A stretch of 58,110 bases of DNA from Candidatus Pelagibacter sp. (GTDB taxonomy: Bacteria > Pseudomonadota > Alphaproteobacteria > Pelagibacterales > Pelagibacteraceae), in NCBI GenBank assembly GCA_028222435.1, contig JAOIST010000003.1, positions 1 to 58,110 of the forward strand, written 5' to 3'. Each line of letters begins with the position of its first letter. Within the stretch, counting starts at the first letter, position 1. Below are positions 36,075 to 45,279 of this stretch, piece after piece. The translations under genes were made by a program, and so were the position numbers. The notes below the pieces were generated by a model, which had not been told where the DNA came from, searched no databases, and saw only the letters and a list, made by a program, of their open reading frames with translations.

Positions 36075-36665
36075 TTAAATAGAGCCTTTAGTCGAAGGTA
36101 TCGAGTTTTTAATTCTTTTATCGACTTCTAGAGCATCTTTTAATGATCTAGCCAAACCTTTATAACAAGACTCAATTTTGTGATGGCTATTCTCACCATA
36201 AATATTTTCTACGTGTAAAGTAACACCTGCTGATTGAGAAAAAGCTTGAAACCACTCTTTAAAAAGTTCTGTGTCCATCTCGCCTAATTTTTCTACTGCT
36301 AAATTAACTTTCCAAATTAAATAAGGCCTGTTTGATACGTCAATTGAAACTCGGCTAAGAGTTTCATCCATCGGTATAATTGTTGAAGCATATCTTCTTA
36401 TACCTTTTCGATTGCCAGCAGCTTTCTTTATAGCTTCACCAATAGCAATACCTGTGTCTTCTGTGGTGTGGTGCAAATCAATGTGGGTGTCCCCTTTTGC
36501 ATTAACTTCCAAGTCAATCAAAGAATGTTTGGACAGTTGTTCTAACATGTGGTCAAGAAAACCTATTCCAGTTTTAACTTTATATTTACCTTTACCGTCT
36601 AAATTAACTGAAACTGAAATGCTGGTTTCTTTTGTTTTTCTACTAATTTTTGCTTTTCTTGCCAT
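36075..36665 (-). CDS. hisB: Imidazoleglycerol-phosphate dehydratase
   Basis: 196 residues from the ATG at 36663-36665. It dehydrates IGP to imidazole acetol phosphate. The manganese-binding motifs are [18 protein letters not shown] and [11 protein letters not shown] chose this start because GGAG lies eight bases upstream and because [16 protein letters not shown] is a typical N-terminus. An upstream in-frame ATG (36716) would add 17 hydrophobic residues that do not fit. It is the first gene of the hisB-H-A-F-E run. Its promoter lies in the gap shared with hslV, which contains an AT-repeat dyad. Confidence 0.95.
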   Translation of the reverse strand: MARKAKISRKTKETSISVSVNLDGKGKYKVKTGIGFLDHMLEQLSKHSLIDLEVNAKGDTHIDLHHTTEDTGIAIGEAIKKAAGNRKGIRRYASTIIPMDETLSRVSIDVSNRPYLIWKVNLAVEKLGEMDTELFKEWFQAFSQSAGVTLHVENIYGENSHHKIESCYKGLARSLKDALEVDKRIKNSIPSTKGSI

Positions 36666-36731
36666 AAATTCACTCCGGTATATATTTGATATATATATAA
36701 TCGGGCATTTTATCAATAAATCAGATTTACT

Positions 36732-36761
36732 ATTGAAGATCTTAAATTAATCGCCACATAT
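36732..36761 (+). promoter_or_regulatory. Candidate sigma-32 promoter of hslVU
   Basis: ATTGAA (36732-36737) and CCACATAT (36754-36761; seven of eight -10 positions) resemble the RpoH consensus, with a 16-base spacer. The hslV ATG at 36768 would be close to the transcription start, giving a leaderless or nearly leaderless message. No Shine-Dalgarno is visible before this ATG. The resemblance is seen; the activity is inferred. Confidence 0.45.
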
Positions 36762-36767
36762 AACATC

Positions 36768-37307
36768 ATGAATACAGCTGAAAAGTGGCATGGAACAACA
36801 ATAGTCCTGCTTAGAAAAAATGGTGAAACTGTTGTCGCTGGAGATGGTCAAGTAAGTTTAGGTAACACTGTTTTAAAAAGCAAAGCAAAAAAAGTGAGAA
36901 AGATTGAAAGTAGAGGAGTGATCGCTGGTTTTGCTGGCTCAACAGCTGACGCTCTTACTTTATTTGAAAGACTAGAAGCTAAACTTGAAAAACATGCGGG
37001 AAATTTACAAAGGGCTGCTGTTGAATTAGCTAAAGATTGGAGAAGTGATAAGTTCTTAAGAAGGTTAGAGGCATTAATGGCAGTTGCTGATAAAAAACAT
37101 AGTTTTATAATTTCTGGAACAGGTGATGTTTTAGAGCCTGAAGATGGAATAATAGGTATCGGTTCAGGTGGAAACTACGCATTAGCAGCAGCAAAAGTTT
37201 TAATTGAAACTGATATAAGCGCTGAGGAGATTGCAAGAAAATCTATCAAAGTTGCGTCTGATATTTGTGTTTTTACAAATAACAACGTCACTGTAGAGAA
37301 AGTTTAA
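36768..37307 (+). CDS. hslV: ATP-dependent protease subunit HslV
   Basis: 179 residues. It is the proteasome-beta-like peptidase of HslVU. After a short propeptide MNTAEKWHG the catalytic threonine is T10 ([11 protein letters not shown]), followed by [10 protein letters not shown] and [16 protein letters not shown]. The [16 protein letters not shown] segment is conserved. E. coli HslV has only a Met before the threonine, so the nine-residue propeptide is longer. hslU starts one base after its stop. Confidence 0.97.
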   Translation: MNTAEKWHGTTIVLLRKNGETVVAGDGQVSLGNTVLKSKAKKVRKIESRGVIAGFAGSTADALTLFERLEAKLEKHAGNLQRAAVELAKDWRSDKFLRRLEALMAVADKKHSFIISGTGDVLEPEDGIIGIGSGGNYALAAAKVLIETDISAEEIARKSIKVASDICVFTNNNVTVEKV

Positions 37308-37308
37308 A

Positions 37309-38685
37309 ATGAGCAAGACAAATAAAGTTGCAAACTTAAATGTGGTAAAGAAAAATTCAAAAAATTACTCAAAGGTAAGCGCTTTATCTCCTAGAGAAAT
37401 TGTCTCTGAATTGGATAGATATGTAATTGGACAAAAAGAAGCTAAAAAGGCTGTTGCCGTTGCTCTAAGGAATAGATGGAGGAGACAAGCTTTATCTGAT
37501 GAAATGAGAGATGAAGTTCTTCCAAAAAATATTTTGATGATTGGTCCAACTGGAGTAGGTAAAACTGAGATTTCTAGAAGATTATCTAAGTTAGCACAAG
37601 CCCCTTTCATTAAAGTTGAAGCAACAAGATTTACAGAAGTTGGCTATGTTGGAAGAGACGTAGAGCAAATCATCAGAGATTTAATTGAGATTGCTATAGC
37701 AATGGAAAGAGAGAGAAAGAGAAAAGAAGTTAAAGCTAAGGCAGAATTAAAAGCTGAAGAATTAGTTTTAGATGCTTTAGTTGGAAACAAAGCTACAGTT
37801 GCAACTAGAGAAAGTTTTAGAAAGAGATTAAGAAATGGAGATCTAGATGACAATGAAATTGAAATAGAAGTACAAGGTGCTCCAGCTGGTCTTCAAAGTT
37901 TTGAAATACCAGGAATGCCTGGTGGCAATGTTGGGATGGTAAATATTGGTGATATTTTTGGAAAATCAATGGGGAACAAAAAAGGTAAAAAGAAAAAAAT
38001 GAACGTGAAAGAATCCCATGACATTTTAGTAGCTCAAGAATCAGATAAAATGATCGAAGAAGATAAAATTATTAAAGCGGCTCAAAAAGCAACTGAAGAA
38101 AATGGTATAGTTTTTTTAGATGAGATTGACAAAGTTTCAGCGAGAAGCGATAGAGTAGGTGGAGATGTGTCCAGAGAAGGAGTCCAAAGAGATTTACTGC
38201 CTTTAATAGAAGGGACAACAGTAAGCACTAAACATGGTCCGATAAAAACAGATCATATTTTATTTATTGCTTCTGGGGCTTTCCAATTGGCTAAACCATC
38301 AGATTTATTACCTGAATTACAAGGTAGATTACCTATAAGAGTTGAGTTAGATGCTCTAAAAGAGGAAGATTTTAAAAGAATTCTCAAAGAACCTGATAAT
38401 AGCTTAATTAAACAATATAAAGCTTTGCTAAATACTGAAAATGTAAATCTTGAATTTACAGATGATGGCATAGATATGTTAGCTAAAATATCTGCTGAGG
38501 TAAACTCATCTGTAGAAAACATTGGCGCTAGAAGACTTCACACCATCATAGAAAAAGTTTTAGATGACATAAGTTTTAATGCTGCTGATAGAGCGGGCCA
38601 AACAGTTACTATCAATGAAAAATATGTCCAAGACAATTTAGGTAATTTAGTTAAAGATACGGATTTATCAAAATTTATTTTATAA
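37309..38685 (+). CDS. hslU: ATP-dependent protease ATPase subunit HslU
   Basis: 458 residues. It is the AAA+ unfoldase that feeds HslV. After an unusual 25-residue basic N-terminal extension (rich in K, N and S), the family start [17 protein letters not shown] follows. Walker A is [14 protein letters not shown], Walker B is FLDEIDK, and sensor and arginine-finger region [15 protein letters not shown] is near the end. The I domain lies between about 115 and 240. The stop region overlaps the convergent Smr gene by six bases. Confidence 0.98.
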   Translation: MSKTNKVANLNVVKKNSKNYSKVSALSPREIVSELDRYVIGQKEAKKAVAVALRNRWRRQALSDEMRDEVLPKNILMIGPTGVGKTEISRRLSKLAQAPFIKVEATRFTEVGYVGRDVEQIIRDLIEIAIAMERERKRKEVKAKAELKAEELVLDALVGNKATVATRESFRKRLRNGDLDDNEIEIEVQGAPAGLQSFEIPGMPGGNVGMVNIGDIFGKSMGNKKGKKKKMNVKESHDILVAQESDKMIEEDKIIKAAQKATEENGIVFLDEIDKVSARSDRVGGDVSREGVQRDLLPLIEGTTVSTKHGPIKTDHILFIASGAFQLAKPSDLLPELQGRLPIRVELDALKEEDFKRILKEPDNSLIKQYKALLNTENVNLEFTDDGIDMLAKISAEVNSSVENIGARRLHTIIEKVLDDISFNAADRAGQTVTINEKYVQDNLGNLVKDTDLSKFIL

Positions 38686-39099
38686 ATTTTTTAGCTTAAT
38701 TAAAATAGCACCTTCACCGCCATCTTTTAAATCTGCTTCAGACAAAGAAATAATTAATTTTGATAGTTCTTCGTTACTTTTTATAAATTCAGGAACAGAA
38801 TATTTTAACTTACTTAGGTTTTTTGAAACGTAAGCATCGCCATCAGAATTAGAATGTAGGCCTTTACCGGTAATCAGCAGTATTTCTTTATATTTATTTT
38901 TAACACATTTGATAATTAATTCTCTAACTTTTAGATTAGCTTCATCTAAAGTGTAACCGTGTAGATCAAACTTAAACCTGTCTTTTCTTTCTTGATTTTG
39001 TAAACTATTTTTATCTTTATCGTATATGTCAGAAGGATTTTTTATATAAGTCTTCCAAGTATTAATATCTTCTTTGGAGAGGTCTTTCTTTTTAATCAC
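38680..39099 (-). CDS. Smr-domain protein
   Basis: 139 residues. The C-terminal Smr (MutS2-related) domain reads [19 protein letters not shown] and [11 protein letters not shown], followed by [16 protein letters not shown]. Smr domains are RNA/DNA endonucleases or nucleic-acid binders, sometimes linked to ribosome collision rescue in bacteria. The first 45 residues are charged and disordered. It overlaps the Tim44-like gene by four bases. In alphaproteobacteria this gene often lies near the Tim44-like gene and fxsA, as here. Confidence 0.9.
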   Translation of the reverse strand: MIKKKDLSKEDINTWKTYIKNPSDIYDKDKNSLQNQERKDRFKFDLHGYTLDEANLKVRELIIKCVKNKYKEILLITGKGLHSNSDGDAYVSKNLSKLKYSVPEFIKSNEELSKLIISLSEADLKDGGEGAILIKLKNL

Positions 39100-39698
39100 T
39101 GACTAATAATTTCAGATAAATACCAGTTCGGGCTATTTTTTTTAATATTTTTAGTAAACTTCCAAATGTCAGTTACAAACTTGATTTTATCAGGATTTCC
39201 TTCGATAATTTTATCTTCCTTATCTTTTTTAACAGAAATAACTTCTGCTACAAATCTAACAGTGGCGAATAATATGTCATTCACTTTTTCATATTTTTCT
39301 ACTGAAGATTCTTTCATCCCTATAAATGTGAACTCAGATTTAATTTTTTCTAAATTTCTTGCTTCGATTGCATCAGAAAAATTATTATTCATCGTTGGGG
39401 TTAAAAGATCTTTAAGTTTTTTTACTTCACCATTTGCAAAAGCGGTCAAAATTGTTTCATAAGCAATTTCAGCTCCCGTCAAAAATTCTTTCTTTTCTTT
39501 TCCTTCTAGGACATCATGATTTTGTTTCATTGGTTTAACTTCATTTTTAGGAATATTAAATCTTTTTTCTTGAAAACTAGAGTAGGTTTTCGGCTCATGG
39601 CCCGTTTTTCTACCCAAAATACTTCTTAGTCGCAAAATGATGAATCCTGCGATCATGCCTAATAAAATAATATCAATGTAACCGAAACTGTTATTCAT
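39096..39698 (-). CDS. Tim44-like domain protein
   Basis: About 200 residues. An N-terminal membrane helix (FGYIDIILLGMIAGFIILRLRS) is followed by LGRKTGHE, then a Tim44/TimA-like domain (about 75-200: AYETILTAFANGEVKKLKDLL, FTFIGMKES, VRFVAEVIS, DIWKFTKN). The bacterial family is the ancestor of mitochondrial Tim44 and is common in alphaproteobacteria. I prefer the ATG at 39698; an ATG at 39716 would add MYIYQI before the helix. Function is unknown; probably inner-membrane, facing the cytosol. Confidence 0.85.
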   Translation of the reverse strand: MNNSFGYIDIILLGMIAGFIILRLRSILGRKTGHEPKTYSSFQEKRFNIPKNEVKPMKQNHDVLEGKEKKEFLTGAEIAYETILTAFANGEVKKLKDLLTPTMNNNFSDAIEARNLEKIKSEFTFIGMKESSVEKYEKVNDILFATVRFVAEVISVKKDKEDKIIEGNPDKIKFVTDIWKFTKNIKKNSPNWYLSEIISQ

Positions 39699-39742
39699 AA
39701 TTTGATAAATATACATTAATAATATATTTTTGTATCAGACAA

Positions 39743-40162
39743 ATGAACCCATTTTTCATAATATTTATATGCCTTCCAGCTCTAGAGATATACCTATTGA
39801 TCAAAGTAGGTGGTCATGTTGGCGCGCTCAACACCGTGGCTTTAATTTTTTTAACTGCAGTGATTGGTATATATTTTGCAAAACACCAGGGTATCCAAAC
39901 TTTAAAGTCAGGAATGGTCAATTTATATCAAAATAAAATGCCTATCTTTGAAATGATGTCTGGTGCTTCAATAGCCATAGCGGCTTTGTTGCTCATTTTA
40001 CCAGGGTTCTTTACAGACTTTATTGGCTTTTTAATACTTATTCCTTTTACAAGAAAAATTTTATTTAGTTTGGTCTTGAAAAACAAAACAAAAGGAAATG
40101 TTAAATCTCAAAGTGAAACAATCGACGGTGAAGTTATAGATAATAATAAAGATGAACTATAA
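39743..40162 (+). CDS. fxsA: FxsA-family membrane protein
   Basis: 139 residues. It is an inner-membrane protein with three or four helices: PFFIIFICLPALEIYLLI, then GGHVGALNTVALIFLTAVIGIYFA, then GASIAIAALLLILPGFFTDFIGF. The FxsA family is named for suppression of F exclusion of phage T7 in E. coli; its cellular role is poorly known. It overlaps secB by 11 bases and is divergent from the Tim44-like gene. Confidence 0.93.
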   Translation: MNPFFIIFICLPALEIYLLIKVGGHVGALNTVALIFLTAVIGIYFAKHQGIQTLKSGMVNLYQNKMPIFEMMSGASIAIAALLLILPGFFTDFIGFLILIPFTRKILFSLVLKNKTKGNVKSQSETIDGEVIDNNKDEL

Positions 40163-40571
40163 AATTATAGGGAAATATATAAAGGAATTAAATTTTAATA
40201 TTCCTAACGCCAAAACATTTTTTTTGTTATCTAAAGATATAGCAAATTATAAAATTAACGTTGATATTAAAAGCTCTCAAACCAAAAAAAATATTATAGA
40301 AGTATTAACAAGTTTAAGTCTTACTCCAATAAAAAATGATTTTGAAACCATAAATACAAAAATTATTTATTCAACAATTGTTGAACTAGAGGGTAATGAG
40401 CTATCCAAAAATGAAATGGAAAAAATTATACTTATAGAAATTCCTACCAAGATTTATCCTGAATTAAGAAAAATATTTGTTTTTTTATTTGAAAACTCAG
40501 GGTTTAAAGATGTAAAAATTAGTGAACATGTCGATTTTGACAATCTTTATAAAATGAGAAAAATTCAATAA
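40152..40571 (+). CDS. secB: Protein-export chaperone SecB
   Basis: 139 residues, a diverged SecB. The opening IGKYIKELNFNIPNAKTFFL matches the family start (QYIKDLSFENPNAP in relatives), and the middle beta region is A/T-shifted. SecB holds precursors unfolded and hands them to SecA. The order fxsA-secB facing dnaQ is the alphaproteobacterial arrangement and supports the call. The gene overlaps convergent dnaQ by seven bases. Confidence 0.9.
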   Translation: MNYKIIGKYIKELNFNIPNAKTFFLLSKDIANYKINVDIKSSQTKKNIIEVLTSLSLTPIKNDFETINTKIIYSTIVELEGNELSKNEMEKIILIEIPTKIYPELRKIFVFLFENSGFKDVKISEHVDFDNLYKMRKIQ

Positions 40572-41224
40572 AAATTTTTCTTTAATTCGGATTTTAAGAA
40601 TTCTTTATGTTTTTTTAGTTCTGCCTCAGAAATTTTCACAATTGATTTACTGTAATCTTTTGCTTTATTTATATTTTGTGGTGAAGGATTATCTGAAAGA
40701 TTAAATTTAGGTTCTTTGACATCTAACAAATTTATATAAACTTCTCTTAAAAGCTCGCAATCTAATAAAGCATTGTGCTTGGTCCTACGTGAAAGATCAA
40801 CATTAAACCTTTTACAAAGTGCATCAAGAGAATTTGACGAACCAGGAAATTTATTTCTAGCAAACTCTAAAGAGTCGATTACTAATTGTTTATTAATTTT
40901 TTCTTTTTGAATTGCGCCTAATTCCCCATCTAAAAAACCAACATCGAATGATGCATTGTGAATAATAATTTTTTTATCTTTAATAAAATCCAAAAATTCA
41001 TCAGCTATTTGATCAAATGATTCTTTATCTTTTAAAAAATCTTCAGAAAAACCATGAACTTTAAAAGCTTCATTTGGCATACTTCTTTTTGGATTAATTA
41101 GTTTATGGAATACTTTTCCTGTTGCTACTAAATCTTTAGTTTCAATACAGGCAATCTCAACGATTTTATGTCCGTCTCTAAATGACAAGCCTGTTGTCTC
41201 GGTATCTAAGAACACTTCATTCAT
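40565..41224 (-). CDS. dnaQ: DNA polymerase III subunit epsilon
   Basis: 219 residues. It is the 3'-5' proofreading exonuclease. ExoI is FLDTETTGL with its metal-binding acidic residues. ExoII is in HNASFDVGFLDGEL. ExoIIIe is HNALLDCELLREVY. The C-terminal tail (about 180-219) is basic and probably binds the alpha subunit. It overlaps coaE by eight bases. Confidence 0.97.
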   Translation of the reverse strand: MNEVFLDTETTGLSFRDGHKIVEIACIETKDLVATGKVFHKLINPKRSMPNEAFKVHGFSEDFLKDKESFDQIADEFLDFIKDKKIIIHNASFDVGFLDGELGAIQKEKINKQLVIDSLEFARNKFPGSSNSLDALCKRFNVDLSRRTKHNALLDCELLREVYINLLDVKEPKFNLSDNPSPQNINKAKDYSKSIVKISEAELKKHKEFLKSELKKNFY

Positions 41225-41789
41225 ATTTACTAATAATATCGATTAAGTTCTTTTTTAAAAGCTTTAAATTTTTTTCATTAACAACTACGTGATCACAAAA
41301 TTTAATTTTTTTCTCATCGTTAAGTTGTTTTTTGTCTAGCAAATTAAAAAGTTTTTTATCTCCTTTCTTTGACTTAAACCTTTTTAACCTTAAATTTCTT
41401 TTAGCTTTTACAAAAATAATGATATTAAAATATTTCATTAACTTGCTTTCAATCAGTAAAGGAATTTCATAAAAAATAAATTTACTTTTTTTGTTTTTTT
41501 CAGTGAATTTTTTCATATTAACTCTCACCAGAGGGTGAATAATTTTTTCTAATTTTTTAATGTTTCTTTTATTGTTGTTGGCTAAAATTATTTTTTTAAG
41601 ATTTCTTTTAATAAAATTATCATTTTTAATATTAAATTTTTTGCTTAATAGTTTATTGAAGTGTTTATTTTTATAAAGTTTTTTTACAACTTTATCAGCG
41701 CTAAAGAGTGGGCCGCGCCTATGTGATAAAATTTGACTAGCTGTTGTTTTTCCTGAGGCCAGAGACCCTGTTATTCCAATTTTAATCAT
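41217..41789 (-). CDS. coaE: Dephospho-CoA kinase
   Basis: 190 residues. It phosphorylates dephospho-CoA, the last step of coenzyme A synthesis. The P-loop GITGSLASGKTTASQIL and FSADKVVKKLY are typical, as is HPLVRVNMKKF further on. It is very lysine-rich. It overlaps dnaQ by eight bases and aroE by four, within the aroE-coaE-dnaQ run. Confidence 0.95.
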   Translation of the reverse strand: MIKIGITGSLASGKTTASQILSHRRGPLFSADKVVKKLYKNKHFNKLLSKKFNIKNDNFIKRNLKKIILANNNKRNIKKLEKIIHPLVRVNMKKFTEKNKKSKFIFYEIPLLIESKLMKYFNIIIFVKAKRNLRLKRFKSKKGDKKLFNLLDKKQLNDEKKIKFCDHVVVNEKNLKLLKKNLIDIISKYE

Positions 41790-42607
41790 TTAAGCTTTGA
41801 GTTTAATAGCTCTATTAAACCATCATCAATTTCAGGATTAATTTTATTCCACAAGTAAAAGGATTTTTGTCCCTGGTAAATAAACATATCAAGTCCATTG
41901 AAAACCTTTTTGCCCTCTTTTTTTAAGTGTTTATAGGTTTTCGTTTCTAATGGGTTGTATATGGTGTCTATATAAACAACTTCATGTTTGGTCTTAGAAA
42001 AATTAAAATTAAAATCATCACCGTTTTTTAATCCAAGACTTGTAGCGTTGATTATAATATCAAAATTTTTAATTTCAGCCTCTAAATTATCCCAAGGTAA
42101 TATGGTTATATTGTTAAACTTTTTTTTTAAAAAAATACATTTCTCGTTAGTTCTATTTGTTATTGATATATTTTTTATACCTGATTTTTGAAGTGATAAA
42201 ATAACAGATGGTGAAACACCACCCGCACCAATAACTAAAGATTTTTTTTTTAAGTCGTTCTCAATCTCTTTAAGGTAAGCTGCTTGTAATCCATATACAT
42301 CTGTATTTTCTCCAATTATAAAATTGTCCGCATCTAAAAGTATTGTGTTTACGGATCCCGTTTGTTCAGCATCATTAATTATTTTATCAACATGATTTAT
42401 AATCTTCTGCTTAAAAGGTAATGTAACATTTATACCTGCTAGTGACCCATCTTTAATTTTGCTTGTAATTTCTGTCAAATCTTTATCAGTCGCTTCTATT
42501 ATAGAGTAGTCAGCGTTTAAGCTATATTTATCAAACCAGTAATTATGTAATATTGGAGACAAAGAGTGTTTTATTGGGTTGCCAATTATTCCAAAATTTT
42601 TTTTCAT
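41786..42607 (-). CDS. aroE: Shikimate dehydrogenase
   Basis: 273 residues. It reduces 3-dehydroshikimate with NADPH in aromatic amino acid synthesis. FGIIGNPIKHSLSPILHNYWF binds substrate. NVTLPFKQKI carries the catalytic lysine. GENTDVYGLQAAYL carries the catalytic aspartate. The Rossmann loop reads VIGAGGVSPSVI. It overlaps maf and coaE by four bases each. Confidence 0.97.
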   Translation of the reverse strand: MKKNFGIIGNPIKHSLSPILHNYWFDKYSLNADYSIIEATDKDLTEITSKIKDGSLAGINVTLPFKQKIINHVDKIINDAEQTGSVNTILLDADNFIIGENTDVYGLQAAYLKEIENDLKKKSLVIGAGGVSPSVILSLQKSGIKNISITNRTNEKCIFLKKKFNNITILPWDNLEAEIKNFDIIINATSLGLKNGDDFNFNFSKTKHEVVYIDTIYNPLETKTYKHLKKEGKKVFNGLDMFIYQGQKSFYLWNKINPEIDDGLIELLNSKLK

Positions 42608-43188
42608 CTTTTAAACTGTTCTATATAACTTATGATTTCTTTTATAGGCAATCCCATAATTGAATTTTTATCCCCTTTAACGTATTCGAAAAGTTCCACT
42701 CCATCTGCTTCAATTTGATATACACCATATGCTAGTAAGGTTTTTGTTTCTATTTTGCTCAAATATTTTAATAATTCTTCATCTTTTAAGTTTTTCATTT
42801 TGAGCTCGGAAGAGTCGCTATGGTTCCATATCATCGCTCCATTTTTAGAAATACATACCGAGCTAATTAAATAATGTTTAGAATTATTAAGTTTTTTTAG
42901 TATTTTAAAAGCCTCTTCTCTTGAATTAGGCTTGTTAATAAGCTCTCCGTTAAGAGATATTACGCTATCAGCTCCGAGAACCAATTTATCAGGTGCTTTG
43001 TTGCTAACTTTTATAGATTTTATTTCTGCAAGATTTTTAGAAACAGATAGTGGATTAGCTCCCTCTATTAGAAGAGATTGTTTAATTTCGTCTTCATCCA
43101 CATTTGAAACGATAACCTCATTATCAATATTGTATTTATCAAGAATTTGTTTTCTTACACCGCTTTTAGAAGCTAAAATTATTTTCAT
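42604..43188 (-). CDS. maf: Maf-family nucleotide pyrophosphatase
   Basis: 194 residues. It is a Maf/YhdE-like nucleotide pyrophosphatase that acts on non-canonical or UTP/dTTP-type nucleotides. The N-terminus IILASKSGVRKQIL, the central LVLGADSVISLNG, and the C-terminal IMGLPIKEI are the family signatures. It lies between ppsR and aroE, overlapping each by four bases, as in other alphaproteobacteria near the origin. Confidence 0.95.
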   Translation of the reverse strand: MKIILASKSGVRKQILDKYNIDNEVIVSNVDEDEIKQSLLIEGANPLSVSKNLAEIKSIKVSNKAPDKLVLGADSVISLNGELINKPNSREEAFKILKKLNNSKHYLISSVCISKNGAMIWNHSDSSELKMKNLKDEELLKYLSKIETKTLLAYGVYQIEADGVELFEYVKGDKNSIMGLPIKEIISYIEQFKR

Positions 43189-44003
43189 TTATTTTTTTTT
43201 ATCTCTATAATTTTTAAAATAGATGCTGCGGTTTCTTCAACAGATCTTCTAGTAACGTCGATAATTGGCCAACTATTTTTTTTAAATAATTTTTTAGAGT
43301 CTTCTACTTCTTTCTTAATAAACTCTAAATCTGTATATTCTTTTAAATTGTGATCTTGCATAATTGCTACACGGTTTCGTCGTATATCTGATAACCTTTC
43401 TGGATCGGCAACTAAACCAACAATGCATGAAGTATTATTAGAATATAAATCTTGTGGAATTTTTTGGTCTAAAACTAAGGGGATATTAACAGTCTTATAT
43501 CCTCTGTTGGCTAAATATATTGATGTAGGTGTTTTACTAGTTCTGCTCACACCTAAAAGAACAACGTCAGCTGTATTTATGTCGTCAATCTTTTTTCCAT
43601 CATCGTGTGACATCGTGAACTGAATGGCTTCTATTCTTTTATAATAATCTTCATCCAAGACGTGCTGGGCGCTAGGTTTATGAATGGCTTTTTGGTTAAG
43701 AAGCTTTGAAAAACTTAAAATTAAATTTCCTAAAACCCCAAAGCATGGAACAGAAGAAACCTCGCTTTGATGAGCAAGATACTTTGCCAGTTTCGTTTCT
43801 ACAATTGTGTATAAAATAATAGAATTACTTATTTCATTACATTCTTTAATAATTTTATCTATTTGTTGTTCTGTTCTGATAAAAGCAAATTCTTTTTTTT
43901 CATACTCAAAATTAGAGAATTGAGACTTTAAAGATAAAAAAATTCTATCTAGGGTTTCACCTGTAGAGTCAGACACAAGATATACATTGTATTTTTCGTT
44001 CAT
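43185..44003 (-). CDS. Pyruvate phosphate dikinase regulatory protein (DUF299)
   Basis: 272 residues. It belongs to the bifunctional kinase/pyrophosphorylase family that switches PPDK (or PEP synthetase) off with ADP and on with phosphate. YLVSDSTGETLDRI starts the protein, and LLGVSRTSKTPTSIYLANRG is the nucleotide P-loop. It is the first gene of the minus-strand run toward dnaQ and faces the candidate origin. No PPDK gene is seen in this window. Confidence 0.94.
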   Translation of the reverse strand: MNEKYNVYLVSDSTGETLDRIFLSLKSQFSNFEYEKKEFAFIRTEQQIDKIIKECNEISNSIILYTIVETKLAKYLAHQSEVSSVPCFGVLGNLILSFSKLLNQKAIHKPSAQHVLDEDYYKRIEAIQFTMSHDDGKKIDDINTADVVLLGVSRTSKTPTSIYLANRGYKTVNIPLVLDQKIPQDLYSNNTSCIVGLVADPERLSDIRRNRVAIMQDHNLKEYTDLEFIKKEVEDSKKLFKKNSWPIIDVTRRSVEETAASILKIIEIKKNK

Positions 44004-44272
44004 ATCTTTGTTGATAAAATATTCATGAGTCCATTTTTTTCATTTTTTTCTAAAATACAAAAAAATAATTAACATTGATCAACATTATTTTAACAAGTTA
44101 TTAGATGTTGATAATAATGTTTTTTGGATGTTTATAAAATGAATAAAACTAAAAATTAAGTAAAACTAATCAAAGTTATTAAGTAACGTATGTATAATTG
44201 TTGTAAAAATCATTATATAACTAATTAACAGGGCCTATAACACTAACTATACTTAAAAACTTATATTATTTA
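44004..44272. other. Candidate chromosomal replication origin (oriC)
   Basis: A 269-base gene-free, extremely A/T-rich gap separates ppsR (minus) and hemE (plus). It holds two exact copies of TGTTGATAA (44009-44017 and 44106-44114), one mismatch from the DnaA box TGTGGATAA. A minus-strand TGTTGATCA (44076-44084) and TGTTTATAA (44129-44137) are further variants. An inverted repeat pairs ATCAACAT (44078-44085) with ATGTTGAT (44105-44112). The position next to hemE is the one known for Caulobacter and Rickettsia origins. Replication start here is inference. Confidence 0.6.
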
Positions 44273-45277
44273 ATGAGTAAACTTAAAGATATCTTAATAA
44301 ATAAAAAAATTGGTAAATCAATTTGGTTTATGAGACAAGCGGGTCGTTACCTACCTGAGTTTAGAAAAATTAGATCACAAAATCTAAACTTTATTGATCT
44401 TTGCTTAAATAGTGAATTAAGTTCAGAAATAACATTACAACCTATTACAAGATTTAATTTAGATTCAGCAATAATCTTTTCAGATATTTTAATGGTTCCT
44501 TACGCATTAGGACAAAAAGTTGAATTCATTAAGGATGTAGGCCCAAAATTAGAAGAATTTAATTTTAATCTCTTTACAATGAATAATAAAAAATCTTTTA
44601 CACAAAAACTACTGCCAGTATATGAAGCTATTAATAAAACTAGAAATAAATTAAACAAAGAAAAATCGTTAATCGCTTTTGTTGGAGCCCCTTGGACATT
44701 ATTAATTTACATGTTGAATTTAAAACTAGATAAAAAGAAAATTAATTACCAAAAAATTAAATCTAAAAAACAAGAAATAAATTTAATATTAAATAAGTTA
44801 AATGAATATCTTTTCATACATATTGAAAATCAGATAAATGCGGGGGCAGATGTAGTGCAAATATTTGATTCTTGGGCTGGCTTGATTAAACCAGAAGACT
44901 TTGTACATTATTGTATAGAACCTAATGCTAAGCTTGTCAGTTTTTGTAAGAAAAAAAATATTCCTGTTATATGCTTTCCAAGAGGAATTGGTAAAGATTA
45001 TAAAAAATTTAATGATATTGTAAAACCTGACGGGTTGAATATAGATTATGAGGTTGACCCTGATTGGGCAAAAGCAAATTTAAAAAATGTTGTAATCCAA
45101 GGTGGTTTAGATCCTAAAATTTTATTAAATTCTGAAGAAGATATAATGAGTGGTGCAAAAAAGTATTTAGATGTTTTTCAAGGCTTACCATATGTATTTA
45201 ACCTAGGACATGGTTTGCTTCCTTCAACAGACCCAGATAAAGTTGAAAAATTAATTAAATTTTATAGGAATTATTAA
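44273..45277 (+). CDS. hemE: Uroporphyrinogen decarboxylase
   Basis: 334 residues. It decarboxylates uroporphyrinogen III to coproporphyrinogen III in haem synthesis. WFMRQAGRYLPEFRKIR is the N-terminal signature; GAPWTLLIYML and the C-terminal NLGHGLLPSTDPDKVEKLI are conserved. It heads the run hemE-hemH-hemJ-rho, a three-haem-gene string next to the candidate origin. It starts two bases before hemH's leader, with the hemE stop and hemH start nearly touching. Confidence 0.98.
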   Translation: MSKLKDILINKKIGKSIWFMRQAGRYLPEFRKIRSQNLNFIDLCLNSELSSEITLQPITRFNLDSAIIFSDILMVPYALGQKVEFIKDVGPKLEEFNFNLFTMNNKKSFTQKLLPVYEAINKTRNKLNKEKSLIAFVGAPWTLLIYMLNLKLDKKKINYQKIKSKKQEINLILNKLNEYLFIHIENQINAGADVVQIFDSWAGLIKPEDFVHYCIEPNAKLVSFCKKKNIPVICFPRGIGKDYKKFNDIVKPDGLNIDYEVDPDWAKANLKNVVIQGGLDPKILLNSEEDIMSGAKKYLDVFQGLPYVFNLGHGLLPSTDPDKVEKLIKFYRNY

Positions 45278-45279
45278 TA

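Noticed and set aside
36690..36712. TATATAT/ATATATA dyad in the hisB-hslV gap
   Set aside because: It is low-complexity AT repeat, probably just the -10 region of the his promoter.
36666..36716. 17-residue N-terminal extension of HisB
   Set aside because: The residues are hydrophobic and unlike HisB. The ATG at 36665 has a GGAG ribosome site.
44004..44272. CtrA-binding motif TTAA-N7-TTAA in the candidate origin
   Set aside because: Only near misses are present, with none exact.
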